Below, piece after piece: positions 21,211-33,889 of a stretch of DNA of 64,000 bases. The translations under genes and the position numbers were made by a program. Each line of letters opens with the position of its first letter. Position 1 is the first letter of the stretch. The stretch covers positions 5,022,001-5,086,000 of the forward strand of contig BSYQ01000008.1 in the NCBI GenBank assembly GCA_030272585.1, in the 5' to 3' direction. The notes below the pieces were generated by a model. That model saw nothing but the letters and a program-made list of their open reading frames with translations. It did no database searches and had not been told where the DNA came from. This DNA is from Bryopsis sp. KO-2023 (lineage: Eukaryota > Chlorophyta > Ulvophyceae > Bryopsidales > Bryopsidaceae).

Positions 21211-23651
21211 TGTTCGCACGCTCGCACGAAACAAAAATGTTTTAACTCTTTAACCAAAACTTCGGTGACCCAGTTAGAAATGGAAGGATATTGTGTTGTT
21301 TTATAGGGAGGGAGGTTTGACTGACACGTGGTTGGTGGCGGAGGCAATTTCTGTCGTGTAAGGTAATTTCTGTTTGGAGTTGGCCGAAATTTTCGTGGAA
21401 ATTTCGATTGAGACGAGCACTGTTTTGTGGAAGGGCGAAAAGTTGAAACATTTTTAGCTATAGTATTCGTTGTAGTGGCACGGAATGCGTTCTTTCGCAA
21501 TCCCCTGAAAGTTTGCTGCGAGTCGATCAAATACGTCGCCTTGTGTCATTCATAGCTTCTGTTCGCGTTTGGACAATTTTCGCGCCGCCTTTCCCCACTG
21601 CAGTTTCCACCTGTTCTTATGAAATCTCGTTGTTTTCCTTCTGGGTAGGTACTGGTCCGGAGCCAGACACACTCTGATTGATTCCATTGGCTGGAGCAAA
21701 GATGGTTATCACAACAATCATGATGAGTGTCAATGATCATTGACCACTACGAAAACTTGAAAAGCAAAAAAAGAAACACCACAGATGATTGCATTGCTTT
21801 TTCCCCAACCCTTCTTTGTTTCTTCCCCTTTTCTTCTTACGAACCCCCCCCCCAAAAAAAATCCCAACTCCAACTTTTAACAAAAACATGCATACACCAC
21901 TAAAGGAAAAACGCAATTATGTGTTCAGGTACAATCCCTAATCCCCCCCTTCCCTCCCACCCATCCTTTATGGGGTTTTTTCTCCCCTTTCATTTCTTCT
22001 CCTTTCCAACCAGAAATTTGGAGTTTGAGGCCGCGCTTTTTCCTCGTTCTTTTCGTTAGCATATTTCGGCTGCTTTTTGCAGGGGTTGTGTTTCTAAACA
22101 TTGAGAAAAATTACTGTATTGCCTTGGATTTTTTTTTTTCCAATCAATTGTCTGGAAAAAAAGGACCCATGAATACTTACTTCAGCACCCACCTCTGCAC
22201 GAAAAAAAAACACCCTTTTTCTCCACATACATACGTTGGCCAAAAAAAAAGTAATCTTGAATTCTTGAGTTTTTTCTTTCTTCTGCAGTCTAGATCTGGA
22301 TCCCTTCAAAGCATTGTTTCCCCCCCACCCTACCACCATCAGTTTTCATTGCCTCACCCAGTGGACTAATTCCCTCCATACAAAGTATCAACAGTATTTT
22401 TTTTCCTTCCTCTACTTTGAACTATCGTATATACTTAACCCTATTCACTCCTTTTTTCTGTCTCTCTAACCACATCCAAAACTTTACAACAGGACCCACC
22501 AAAAAGAAAACCCAAAATTCTATGCTAAGAAACATCCATATGAATGAATGGATTGCCTTGGATGTGTTTTCAATCAATCCTCTGAAGAAAGAGGCCCATA
22601 TCATACCTTCCTTTGCACATAAAACACCAACCTCTTCGTCCCCACACAAATATATCAACCCCCCCCCCCCCCCATCCCAACAGATGTGGTGGTTAACATG
22701 GCGGTTTTCCAGAAAATCAGAAAAGGTGGCTGTCGATTCACAGTCCACCAGCAGCTGAAAGAAATCCTGTTGAAGTTTTTCGGTGGAAACCTCGGCAAGA
22801 GCATTGCAGTCTTGCTTTGATCCAGGACTCTCATGAGGAGGTGCATATCACCTACGTGCAAATGTTAAAAGAATGGAGATATTGAACTTTGAAAAGGCTA
22901 GAGGTGGGAAGCTTGGTTTGAATTCGACACTTTTGCACTACGAACTGGTTGCTAGATCACCTCTTGCCATCCTCAATGGAACATGAGGTGCCGCCCCACA
23001 AGGCAGGGATTTCAAAAAAAAATTAGTAGCAATTTCACCTCCATTCTCACCAGCCAGATTTCCCGAGACCGACAGGTTGATCCCTACCACAATTGCATCC
23101 TGGACACACACACACATGATTCTCATTCATTCACTTATTTTTCATAGAAGCGATAGAAATGAGCTCCACATGACAGACAAACACAGGGGACACAAATAAA
23201 CGGAAATTCCTCAATGTGCTCCACCCAACTCAATGCCAGTTTACCAATGCGTAGCACTAAGATCTAAGTTTGTTAGAGAGCAAAAATGAAAGAATGCCTT
23301 GTTAACAATTTTCCAACCTCCCCAACAAAAGCTACATAAAAATCGGGTTTGAGTATTTCCGTGTGAGGGGGTTTCTCTACGGGCAAGGTAAGCTGGGATC
23401 GAAATTTTCAAATTAGACTCGATTGAAATTGCTGGTGCCCCCCCAGGATTGGGTTCGATGCCCAAAGCTTTCTAAAAGTAGACATATAACTTTGCTGAGA
23501 ACTTTCTAATTCAAATTATTGCTGACGCTCCCTGAGTGTGCGCAACAAGCACCGTGAAACAACATCAAATTACGGGTGGCACCGTCTCATCCTGGATTAA
23601 CACAACCACGATCAAACAATGCCAGTTTATCTTTTCTTTTTTTATGTTTTT
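21211..23651. other. no supported gene; diverged repeats
   Basis: 21250-21430 is the conserved upstream flank of the preceding exon. At 22100-22300 and 22490-22660 two diverged copies of one segment occur (attgccttggat ... caatcaat ... cccat). The second belongs to a dispersed family also seen at 39.9 kb. Long C and A runs are present (for example 22660-22674). Confidence 0.5.
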
Positions 23652-24557
23652 TTAAGCGTTTCCACAACCCTGTCCAGCACTTGATGATAATGCTTGTTTA
23701 TTTCTCATTGAATAAATGAAAGAACCCCTCACCTCGTCGACTTTCTCTTCAACCTTTGCAGTCCATTCAGTTTCATTTGCTGACTCCTCCTCAACTTTTT
23801 GGCTTGAATTCAAGACTGGGGATCCCAATCGGCATATTTCTTTAGTGGACAACTTCTGCGAAAAACACATAATTATTTGTGGTGAAACTATCTTCTTTTT
23901 TCTTGCAACGCCGGAAAAAGTGCTCTCTCTCTTTTCCTTTTCAGAATCGCCATGGTTGGTACCTCCAAATGCGACGTTTTGCCTGCCTCTGGTTGCATGC
24001 CACATACATGCTCCTTCCTTCTTGGTTTGAACCCATTAGCACCCCAGGATTCTGGGACCCTGTTGAACGGCAGCCCCTAGTTTGGATCAGTTTCACTCCC
24101 TGGTTTGATTGGTGAATCTGAGGCACCCTAGGGTTGCATGCCACAAACGTGTCCCTTCCTTCCTTGTTTGATCCCATTAGGACAAATTCCACACCATCAG
24201 GAATTTTTGGCCCCACCGAAAGGCAGCCCACGTTTTGAAGGCATTCGCGGGGCAGATCGACTTTGGCAACCATTTTCTGCAGGAAAACCAAAGACGTTTT
24301 CAATGATATGTACAGAGGACTACGTTCAAAAAAAAAGCACACGTTTCCGAGGTTTCCATTCGTCCACCCCCAAATCTTCACCTGAGCCTCAATCGCGAGA
24401 TCGCACGAGATCGCGAGGGGGCATCGCCAAGCCCCCTCGCCGCCATGTGATTGATCCCGTCGTTTTCTGGAGCCGCGTCGCGTTTGCGGCGGAAAAAGCG
24501 CCTTGCTGTCGCTACCCCAATGGTAACGACTATCAGGCTGATTACCTTTCTTTTCAT
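23652..24557 (-). CDS. second copy of the tandem-repeat gene family with anchor exon
   Basis: Minus strand. A first exon (24382-24557) encodes a membrane-anchor-like start MKRKVISLIVVTIGVATA and ends at AG before GTGAAG. Downstream, 23960-24275 encodes two diverged units: GVEFVLMGSNKEGR, FVACNPR, HQSNQGVKLIQ, then VLMGSNQEGR and YVACNQR. They correspond to the units at 8.5-8.8 kb (GAEFVLVGSNKNGR, MFVACNQR). Codon-by-codon the copies differ mostly at third positions, which indicates a protein under constraint in this frame. Exon linking is incomplete: the anchor exon and the repeat exon are not in matching phase by the sites I could see. No known domain recognised. Confidence 0.45.
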
Positions 24558-24874
24558 GTTGCAAACGAGAATTCAAATTACTCTCGAGCTCGAGAACGAA
24601 AAAAAGCTGTTGTAACTCTTTAGAGCCGTACTCAGAAGTGAGGTTTGACTTGACACGTGATTAGTGGTGGTGGGAATTTCTGTCGCAAGGCGAATTACTG
24701 GATGAAAATTAGAATGAGACGAGCCGCCTTGATAACTCCGCCGAAATTGCCGCCGCCAATCCTGCCCATCTTATTCTGTGAACGATCCAAAACACACACC
24801 GTCGTCGTCGGCGAAAACATAACGGCGTCTGAGAAAACTCACATGCCAGCGTTGGCGGAGTGTCGTTGTGTTCA

Positions 24875-24906
24875 TCATCACACACACTGCGCAGTTTGTG
24901 TGATGA
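24875..24906. repeat. 32-base near-perfect palindrome
   Basis: It is centred on ACTGCGCAGT and flanked by TCATCACACAC and its complement, with a single mismatched pair. It lies in a region without a supported gene. Confidence 0.8.
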
Positions 24907-25177
24907 AAAAGACAACGACCCTCCCCGACGCTACTAACAATCGCCTGCAGCAATTGCAATTGCAGATTCCGGTGAAACAACTCCACTTTTCAATGTCAAC
25001 GACAAAACACGCTCCACCTCTCTAGAGATATCTGTGATCCAACCAGCGACTTTCTTGTTGGGGGAGTGGGAGCAGACATACGAGATGGAAGGTTTTACCT
25101 CGATCGAGTGAATTGTCTGCCTCTCATCTCCGACCAGTGGATTCGACAGTGCATTCTGTTCCACTTGTGCTCTTGCG

Positions 25178-25602
25178 ATGTTTGGCTGTAGCTATTTTCA
25201 AAGTCGGTTTTCACATGCCCAGTACGGAAAAACGAGCACACATCTTCTGAAGTTTGGAAAGCTCGCAACGTGCTGCAAGAAACATGACATATTTGAGGAA
25301 GTCATCAGCAGACTCGGATCCAGGAACGCGAAGGCCCAAGTGGCTATGGAGACATCAAAACCAAGACAAGTATTGGCTCGTTGTTTTTTTTTTAAATTGT
25401 TTGTGTAGCTTTTTCCTGATGGATGCCTTCTTTCAACTTTCATGCAAAGAAGTATGGTGCTCATCTCTCAAGAGATTTTTCACGCTTATACTGCTTTTTG
25501 CAAACGAAAAAAGTAATCTGTGGCCACCTGGAGGATGCTGTGGAGGGCAATTTTGAATTCGAAAAAGATTTTGTGGGGGGAGTGTCTATGGAGCAGATTC
25601 AG
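25178..25602 (+). CDS. two possible exons of an unrecognised gene
   Basis: A frame starting MFGCSYFQSRFSHAQYGK runs to a donor after KPRQ (before GTATTGG, about 25370). After an acceptor near 25450 a frame reads KYGAHLSRDFSRLYCFLQTK to VSMEQIQ and ends at CAG before GTGAAA (25602). Both look protein-like and free of low complexity, but I recognise no family. A continuation at 25790-25910 is uncertain. Confidence 0.3.
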
Positions 25603-26656
25603 GTGAAAAAAAGTTTATTTTTCTTACTTTTTTGGGGGGAAAGTGTAGTGTTAACAAAATTCACACTGGCTTCTTCACCGATAAGGCTAGTCTCTTTTTC
25701 GAAACATTTCAATCTGCATTACAAGCAGTTTTTATTCATGGATGTTTTTTTTCGTCTTTTAAATTGCACCTTTTTTTCTCATATCACAGAAACTATCATT
25801 GGTCAGGGCCAAAGTTCAGATGCATCATCTGTTTGATTGATGTGAAAAAGAGTGAGATGCTCAGGGAATTCCTAAGCTGCGGACATACATTTTCACTCGA
25901 GCTGTGTTGATTCTTGTCTAGAGAGAAGGTGAGAAGCTCATTTTAATGGCTCCTGGAGAGTTATCATGGCAAACTGTAGATAGGAAAACGAGATTTTGGC
26001 ACAAAGCAGCTGTGGAAAAAAAGATCTTAGTGTTTTTCCTGGAACTGGACCCATTCCTAATCAATACATGCTTTGGCAGCTCCCCAGTTTGACATTCAGT
26101 TGCTACTCAGAAACTTTTACAGTGGAATACTATCTGGAAATCTCGACAAGGCCTGAAAGTCCATTGCAGTCTGTCTACTGTGCAAATGGGTGATCACTTC
26201 CTGACAACAATAAACTGAGCATCTTCTCTCTATCGAGAAATTTAGGTCACTTTCTCGTCGTATCCAAAAAGCAAAAAAATGAGAACCCTATGCTGCAATA
26301 TTCCTCGACCAAATTTTCCCACGTACCAAATATTCTAAATGATATTCTTGCATCGTGTGGAAGATTGGGATGTTTCGAACAGATATCCTGACACTGGAGC
26401 TTAATGAAGGTGTCTCTAAAATGATAAATCTCGAGAATTCAATCAAAGTAAAATGGATTGCATAAATCGTATTCTGGTGATCTCTGTAGATCGTAGCGCA
26501 GCATCTCCTGGCACAGAGCCTGTGTAGATTACAACAAGTTTATTAATTAATAAACGTTCTTGATGCACTGGCGAAGTGATACAAAGCTCAAGTTGCACCA
26601 GCTTCCCAACAAACGCTCAGTCTGCAGACAATGATCACCAATCCTTCCCACCTGAT
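25603..26656. other. no supported gene; dynein 3' flank
   Basis: No dynein C-terminal sequence was found here on the minus strand. An AATAAA on the minus strand at about 26536-26555, in an AT-rich palindromic stretch, could serve as the polyadenylation signal of the dynein gene. Confidence 0.45.
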
Positions 26657-29600
26657 TCATGGATCCTCATACTCCACAGGAAACTTGGCCCGCGCTTTTT
26701 CTTTGTCAAACTTCGCAGGCAGTGTGTTTAATATGTCTTCCACCATTGGACCCACTAGCTCCTCTTCATTTTCCCCCCCTCCACCACCCCCAGCTCCACC
26801 AGTCATCAGGAGGGTGCTCATCATATCCGTCTCTTGTAGATCCTTTGTGATGTTCGCGTTCTCTTGAAGGCCGAAAACTTCATGTATTGGATAGCTGAGA
26901 AGTGCGTCGATATACCTGTACATAACAAAACCCCTTTTTTGGAATCACTCTTACTTCATGGACAAGAGCCTGTCACAGCTGTTGCTGCAGCCATCTACAA
27001 AGTCGATTGGCGGCGCATTGTGGATTGATACTATGCTGGCTTTTTTTCTTACGTAAGAAAAAAAGCGGTATACCGAGCGTTCAGCAGAAATGCGAAAAGC
27101 ACCTTGTCATTTTCAAACAACGAGAGGCATATACTAGTGTAAAAGGAGTAGGTGAAGTGGTCGTTGATGTTGAGCAAGTCTTCGCTCTTCTCGCTTCCTC
27201 TGATGTATCGCACGAACAACCCAATGAACCATGCTAGAGAACACTTGGCAGCCATATCCCGGATACAGAGGAAAAGCACAGCGTTGTAAACCCCACAGGG
27301 CTTGTATCCTGTTGGAGCTTCAGCAATTTCGTGTTGAGTTTGCTCAGCGACCGCTTCCTTTTCTTTAATTTGTTTTCTGACCTATGAGGAGACAAATAAA
27401 GCTGAGGAATGTATTTTTTCCAATATGTTCGATTTGAACAATAACAAAACCAGTAGGTAATCATGAGTGGGTGCAGTTCAGGTCAACCCACGTCCTTGGC
27501 TTCCGACAATATCTGTATGTCTATTGCACTCCCCCAAACATTCCCCTCGCTTGATGATAAGACGTGTATAACCTGCGTGTGCGGGCACCATCCCCTAGCA
27601 TAGGCTACCATGATCCCATTGTAAAGCGAAAATGAGTTATTGGGCAACCCAGCAATGCCCCACGCTCTGATTATGACGGGGTCTCCCAAAGCTTTGCTCT
27701 GGGAAAACGATGGAGAGGATGGTATTTCTTTAGACTTGGATGCCACCCATTTTGTGGTGACCTACAAAAAAGGGGATCAGGCCAAGATCGAAAGAACAGC
27801 AGACAGTGCCAAGTAATGCGAAGTCCAGGCAGCGATGAAGATAGACAAACATATTTTACCTGATCGATCAGGATTTCCTGGAGTGCCATTGTATACGCTC
27901 CCAAGTAAGAATTGACACCAACACTGATGAGCATGTCCCCAGTAAGCTTGAGATACACATCCCCAAGCATCGTCGTGGACTCGGTCCATCGAAATCTTTC
28001 CCCCCCAAGCCCCCCGATCAGCTTCTCAGCTCTTTCGAGCTTCTTGGTGCAAAAATCGACCTCATCTTCCAATCGAGTTTTCTGTTTTACAGAACGGTCA
28101 AGCTGTTGTTCGAGGGTCCCCATTTTGTCCATTATTTCTGCTTCCTTCGCCTAAGAAAAAGGAACAGAGCTCTTGAAGTTCACTTTTCATGAAAGAGTGT
28201 TTGTCGTTGTTTCAGCCTGCCTTTCCAAAGAGGTCTCACCTGAAGCGCTGTCATCACTTCATTATACTGTCCCTCTGCGTCCGCGGGCGTTGCTTTCTTC
28301 GGGGCTACCACTTTTACTAGTTTATCGAAATCATCCATCGCACATGTCCACTTGCACAGATCTTCAGCAGCTGAAAACGCCTTCGCAGCTTTCGCGGGCG
28401 TGAAATCGGGGTTGGAGGTGTAGTTTTTGGAAATCCTTTCCATGATCTTTGGTGGAACGTTCTCCTTGTCATACTCTTGGAGCCTTACAACGAATTGAGG
28501 GTCTCCCAACAAACGTTTCAAAGGCTCCCAGTAGTCGTCGATCTTCTTTCTAGACCTCGATGGATTCTTTATCCTGAAACACCAAACATTGCGTTACGAG
28601 TTGCCTAGTGCATGTTCAACCCAACAATAATAGAATGGAAACTAGTCCTGCACGTTCTCGAAACGAATTCTGTCAGGCTTAGTTCATATCTTAACCAAGG
28701 AAACACACTTTCCAGGTAGAAGTGGAATGTTCGTACCTGGTAGGCTTGACGTTCAATAGAACGCAGACAGCCTCTATGACGAGTTTTGTAGCCCCTGGTG
28801 GGGTATCGTTCATATTGGTTCTGAACGATAGGACCAGTATGATATCTGTAGGTTTGATGGTGTGCAATGTGGCAACTTGAAATGCACCCTCTAATACTGG
28901 AATCTCTTCAGCGAGATCCTCCTGGAATTCCATTTTGATTGTTTTTGCGGCTTCAGCTGCTGCTTCGGCCTTCTTCACTTCCTCATCGACCAATGCTCGT
29001 TTTGGTTTTGCCATCTGTCAAAGAAGGGGGAGGGTGCCGCGTAAATGACAATCGGGGTTGCAGTGAGGTCTCAAACAAAGTTTCACTCACGGTGACTGGG
29101 CTCCAAAACGCCAGGGGCGAGGAGGTTGACACCACAGTTTTTCCCTTCTGGACGGTAGCCATGAGCTGCCCCGTTTTCGAAACCATCTTCGCTAGCGTGG
29201 GTTTCAGGGCACTTGGCTCGTTTTGCATGATATTGACCTGTTTCACTGTGAATTCAAGCTTCTCCAGCCCCATTTCGCATCTCTTTTTGGCTGCCGAAAT
29301 CTCGGTTCTCTTTTGAGCAAGAAGCGCCGCAAACGTGATAAGCTCCAGATAGGAGGTAGGTGCCACGTAGTTGATCCGGCCAGATTGGGACCGAAATTTA
29401 TCACTGAGGCCTACGATATCCTGGACATGCAAAAAACATCTTTCATTTCTCATTTTCAAAGTTAAGCATTGGCTGTAACTCTAACTGAACGGCAGATCGA
29501 AAATCGCACTTGAGGGAACATTTTGCACATGTCCATGATTTGGACATGTCTTTCCTCCTTGGCCATGTTTTCGATTTCCTGGAGGAATTTTATGGCACCA

Positions 29601-32600
29601 CCTTCCAGTGCATCGGTTGGCCATTTTTGAAAGCTGGAAAACCAAATTATCCCACAGATATTCAATATTCCTGTGTAAGATTTGCTAGTTTTTCATGCAT
29701 CTGTTTAATGCATCCACTGATAGTTTTTGACACTCACGAGTGAAAATAGTACCATATATGGTATTTTTGGTATATACCAACATTGGATTTCAATACAATA
29801 ACACCTCTGTTCACAGGGCGTTCACGAAAGCAAGTGTAATTTCGATCGCTTCGAGTGTGCATCACGAAGGGTCTATTACCATTCAATTCTGCAACAGTTC
29901 ACAAGCGATGGGAACTGGCACAATCGCTCTCTGAACACATCGCCAATGGGACTGAAGCAGAGTATCATGAGCAACTTTTCTTTTGTATTCTCCACGAAAT
30001 AGTTCCAGAGCTCAGTGGCCCCTTCCAGTTGCTTTCCTTCATTTTTGGCCAGGCCTCCACACTGTTCAAGAACTGCCGCTCTTTCATCGATATCGTAGGG
30101 AAATATGTTCGGCACCTTTTAGAAAAAAACAGCAAAAGATATACAAAATTAAGTGAGGATCTATCAGGAATAATATAAGCTTGGACACGCATGTCGGTTC
30201 AATACCTCGCCAGCATTGAGTAGGCAATTGATGTCTTCCACAAAAGACTCTCCTTTAATTTGTGTGTCGGAGGTAAGGAAGACACAAGCACCCCCAGCTC
30301 TCCGCGTCATTTTCTTCAAATCCTCGCTCCACTCGATGGTTGTGCAGTTCTCAGATACTTCTATTTGGAAAGTCTCCATACCACAGATATACGCTCCAAG
30401 GCGAGAAAGGCTTTTCCTTCCGCTACCCCCAAGCCCGACGCAGAGCATATGCGCGCCTGTGACACAGAACATCCTCCATCGCTACGAAATGCGTCTATTT
30501 TTTTAACTCCAAAACACCAAAGCAGATCTAGAAATACATCAAAGCGCCCAGCTCCTCACCAGGCTGTTTGAGAACTCTGTAAACTCGCAAGACGTGTTTC
30601 ACCGCGTACAGAAACATTGCTAGATTCATTGCCTGCTTGCCGGTGCTCTTGTGATCGACCAGGCATTCTTCCATTTTTGATATCAATGGCGCGAAGTCGA
30701 TAACCTCAGAACACGGTATCAGGCTTGGTTCTTCGGCCTCCTACAAATTCGAAGAGGTGGTGTGAGGGGCAGTAACTAGCTTGGAATTTGTTTCCGCATG
30801 ATTTCTGAGACGCACCTGATTTTTGTAGTCCCCGAAAAAGCACTTCCTGATAGATTCTGTGTCCGGTATGTTCGCCTCGTTGGCTACTTGTTGTAGTACA
30901 TGCTTGAACAGCTTGTCGAAGTCTGTATTCAGACTGGTGGCTGTTGTCTGCTTTAGGGCTGACAGGAACCACTGCTGATCTTTTTCATCCACAACTCGAT
31001 CGTAGAAAACCCGCAGTATCTAAAAAGAAAAAATAAATTCGCTGTTCATGATCAGGCTGTGCATGCCGTGTGCAATTATATGCCCAAGAAGCACCAGAAG
31101 CGCCAGCCATCACTCGCACCTCGTGCTTCCACAGTCTCAAATATAAATCCTTGGTAGCACCTCCCTTCCTGAGAGGTTTCATTATTAGTAGCCCGTTCCC
31201 CAACCGCGGAATGTCTCCCAAATTGAATGTGCAGTAAGACTTTGCAGGAGTAGGAAGTAGCTGGCTCATGGCCGTGAAGTATACCCCGAATGTCGCGGCA
31301 AATAGAGGTGATGAAAGCTCCTGCAGGACAAATTTAAACAATAGTGAGAACAAGCTGGGAATTTTGGCACCTTTTTGGAGCATGATTTTTCTGAAAGTGA
31401 AAGTGATGGTGATCACCTTCAGTACAGAGTACTCTTCTGGCTGTAACTTCATTTCATTGCAAGCATCCCCAAGTGCCGTCTCTATACTCACGTAGTCCGT
31501 GTTTAGCAAGACCACTCCTGGGAATAAATCTGACAAGTTTCCTTGGAACAAGGGAACATCATGGCTCGAGAACTTGCACAAGTTCACGTCTGCGATCGAT
31601 CGAATGAGCAAAACGAACGCATCGCCTGATAAGAACCTCTGCTTGAGGTTTGCCTCCGCCCGCAACGGCGCCATCACGGCTCTCATTCCTGATGAACAAG
31701 ATTCTTTGTTGGTGGAAGGGTAGTTGGGTGAACGTGCACAAAATGCACAAGGACAGAGCTCGAACTGTTACCGTTATCATAATGGTTTTTAGAGGAGAGC
31801 TGCTCAGGGCATAGCTTGCAGCACTGGACGATTTTCTTTGCACATTCTCGTGCTTGAGGGTATCCAAATGGAAACAATCTGATTTCCGAGATCATGGCAT
31901 AGTCCGGAAGCATCATGGCTGCCATTCTCAACAGCGCCTTCAGATACATAACCTTCAGATTGTCAGGAAGTTCAGATCTCCCAGCGTATCCAAGGTTTAT
32001 CGTGATCGCACACCTGGCCTTCAGTTGTAATTCTTTCCCCTCGAAGGTGAAGACGGTGAGGCGAGCGGCTTTTGCTTTATGAATGTCTAGAACCTTTTTA
32101 TGAACGAGAAATCAAATGTCAGTGGTCGCTCTCGTAGTGTTTCGTTTTGTCCCTGCTCGGTATTGCACAGTTGTTGCAAGAATCTCCTTCAGTAGAGCCG
32201 TTAGGGATGTGTGGAGGCTCCAGACCCACACCTGATGAGCGACGACACTGGGTGCTTCAAGATCGATACGATTCAATCCATCAAAGCACGTCCACGCCCC
32301 GGATGAGGCAAGACCTTTGAAGAGTTTTCCCATCGCTGTGTAATCCAGCGATTCTGAACAGTTGAAGACCACACATGGGAGAGCCGATGCTTTCGCCAAA
32401 TCTTTTGTAGTCTCAGTCTTTCCTGTTCCAGTTGGCCATTCTGGCGCTTCTCCCAAAGTAAAATGAATCGCGCCAAGGAGCGTCCGATAGTATCTGCATT
32501 CAAAACCGAGCTTCCTATCACAAGATCTTTATTCCGTCGAACACTCATAAAATGATCCATCTCATAGGACAAAGTCCTGCTGGAACTGATATCAGCCACG

Positions 32601-33781
32601 TTTTCTGCTCTGATTGAACCCACCTGTCTATTTGGGGAGCAATGACCAATCTGGAGGAATTCCCCAGATCCTCATAGCCGTATTCTGGAATTGCCGACAT
32701 CAGACGCTTGAGCGTTGCGAAATCTTTTTCACCCGATCCTTCTTTATCCCAGTAGCTTTTCAGTTGTTCTTGACACTCAAAGTCGGCGATGTTATCGATT
32801 CCCTTGGCAGCCAAGGTCGTCACGACGTCTCGTGCGTGGACGTCCATGACAACAAGAGCCCCTGCGGAAACACACCGCCAAACTTTTAATTTTGAGTTTG
32901 CCAAAGGAAAGAAACTGCTCAGACCTCTTTTTTGAATCCTGTGAGCGACAAATATCCCAAGCAGATCCTTGTTACCAAGCGTTGCCCTTTGAAGCTTGGT
33001 CGGTTTTCCTGGAACTGAATCAACATTCTTTAGCAAATCCTCATGTTGCTTCACGCATCTCTCTTGAATCTCTTTCTCTGCGCCTTTCGTCCAATGAAGG
33101 GCTATTATCACGAGAATCACCATTCCTGACCCCTCCAGCACCCAGTAATTTCGATGCTTCGCTGCCCAATTCTTAATTCCAAGTGCAGTGGTATTGTGCA
33201 CGGACTTGAACATGGCAGCCTCGACTTCCAGCAACCATTTTTCAACTGATCCACGATCCTGAAGACAAAGGTAGTTAAACATTTAGACGTTTGGCTCAAA
33301 TCGGACTCAACACAGTCCATGAAGGACCTGGTTGAGTTGATCATGCTCTATCTCTTACTTCCGCAGTATCGACCAAGTTCTCGAATGGCACTTGCTCTTG
33401 TTTGACGGATTTGATGCTTGTGACGTTCTTTTTGGAATGCAACTCTGCAACTCCCTCGAAGCATTTCTTGACATGCGGCTGGACCCGAGTAGGGTTCTCA
33501 GTTTCGGAGAGGATCTAAACAGGAAGCAGTCGACAAGTATTCATCTGCCCCTAGTTTCAAGACTACAATCTGTGATATTTGTCCAGTCAATCCCTCCCAT
33601 CCGTCAGTGACTACGAACCGCAAACAGAAAGGAGAAACCAACACTGCGACCTCACCTCCAGCATTTCATCGCTGGCCAAGAAGGAAAATCGAGGGAAATA
33701 GAGCCGCTTCTTTTCAAGATATGCCGCGAATTCTTTTTGGATCGCATCAAAGAGCTCGTTATACCCATTGTCCATCATCTC
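26657..33781 (-). CDS. compacted axonemal-type dynein heavy chain, 19 exons, modules missing
   Basis: Dynein heavy chains are AAA+ microtubule motors. Exons by eye: 33656-33781, 33359-33514, 32925-33258, 32624-32861, 32232-32493, 31772-32093, 31120-31688 (probably split by a 96-base intron), 30816-31019, 30560-30740, 30206-30456, 29880-30115, 29510-29633, 29091-29420, 28737-29014, 28240-28573, 27860-28150, 27573-27761, 27074-27381, 26657-26915. Phases agree, giving about 1631 codons; full-length chains exceed 4000. Present: part of the linker ([12 protein letters not shown]), AAA1, AAA4 ([10 protein letters not shown]), complete stalk with microtubule-binding tip, parts of AAA5 and AAA6. Absent: tail, AAA2, most of AAA3, half of AAA5, part of AAA6 and C-terminal domain. 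AAA1 is altered: WPTGTGKT for GPAGTGKT and FDGLNRI for FDEFNRI (catalytic Glu lost). Near the end, one base fewer would be expected from the family match MNQ, so the stop may reflect a frameshift. Pseudogene or non-catalytic variant. Confidence 0.88.
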
Positions 33782-33889
33782 CTGACCATTACACATAATT
33801 ATCACAATGCAGCCAGAGTCAGAGTAGCCAATATCCAAGGAAGTAGAAACACTGGAAAGACACCAAAAAACAACTCTCACCACCAACCT

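Noticed and set aside
23241-23465. Minus-strand frame beginning MGIEPNPGG, resembling the DxExNPGP 2A-like motif of some LINEs
   Set aside because: The essential final Gly-Pro is absent, there is no upstream leader, and no reverse transcriptase or endonuclease motif is nearby.
24641-25025. Plus-strand frame MISGGGNFCRKANYW... of 122 codons
   Set aside because: Its first part overlaps the conserved upstream flank of the minus-strand anchor exon, and the rest spans the palindrome. No family match or splice support.
25800-25910. RING-finger-like pattern CIIC...SCGHTFSLELC on the plus strand
   Set aside because: The metal-ligand spacing after CGH fails (Ser where Cys is needed) and the frame stops at once. 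Too degenerate to call.
31270-31400. Chain of tiny introns (26 and 50 bases) within a dynein exon
   Set aside because: A single 96-base intron (GTGATC...CTGCAG), a multiple of three, explains the conserved blocks more simply and keeps the frame.
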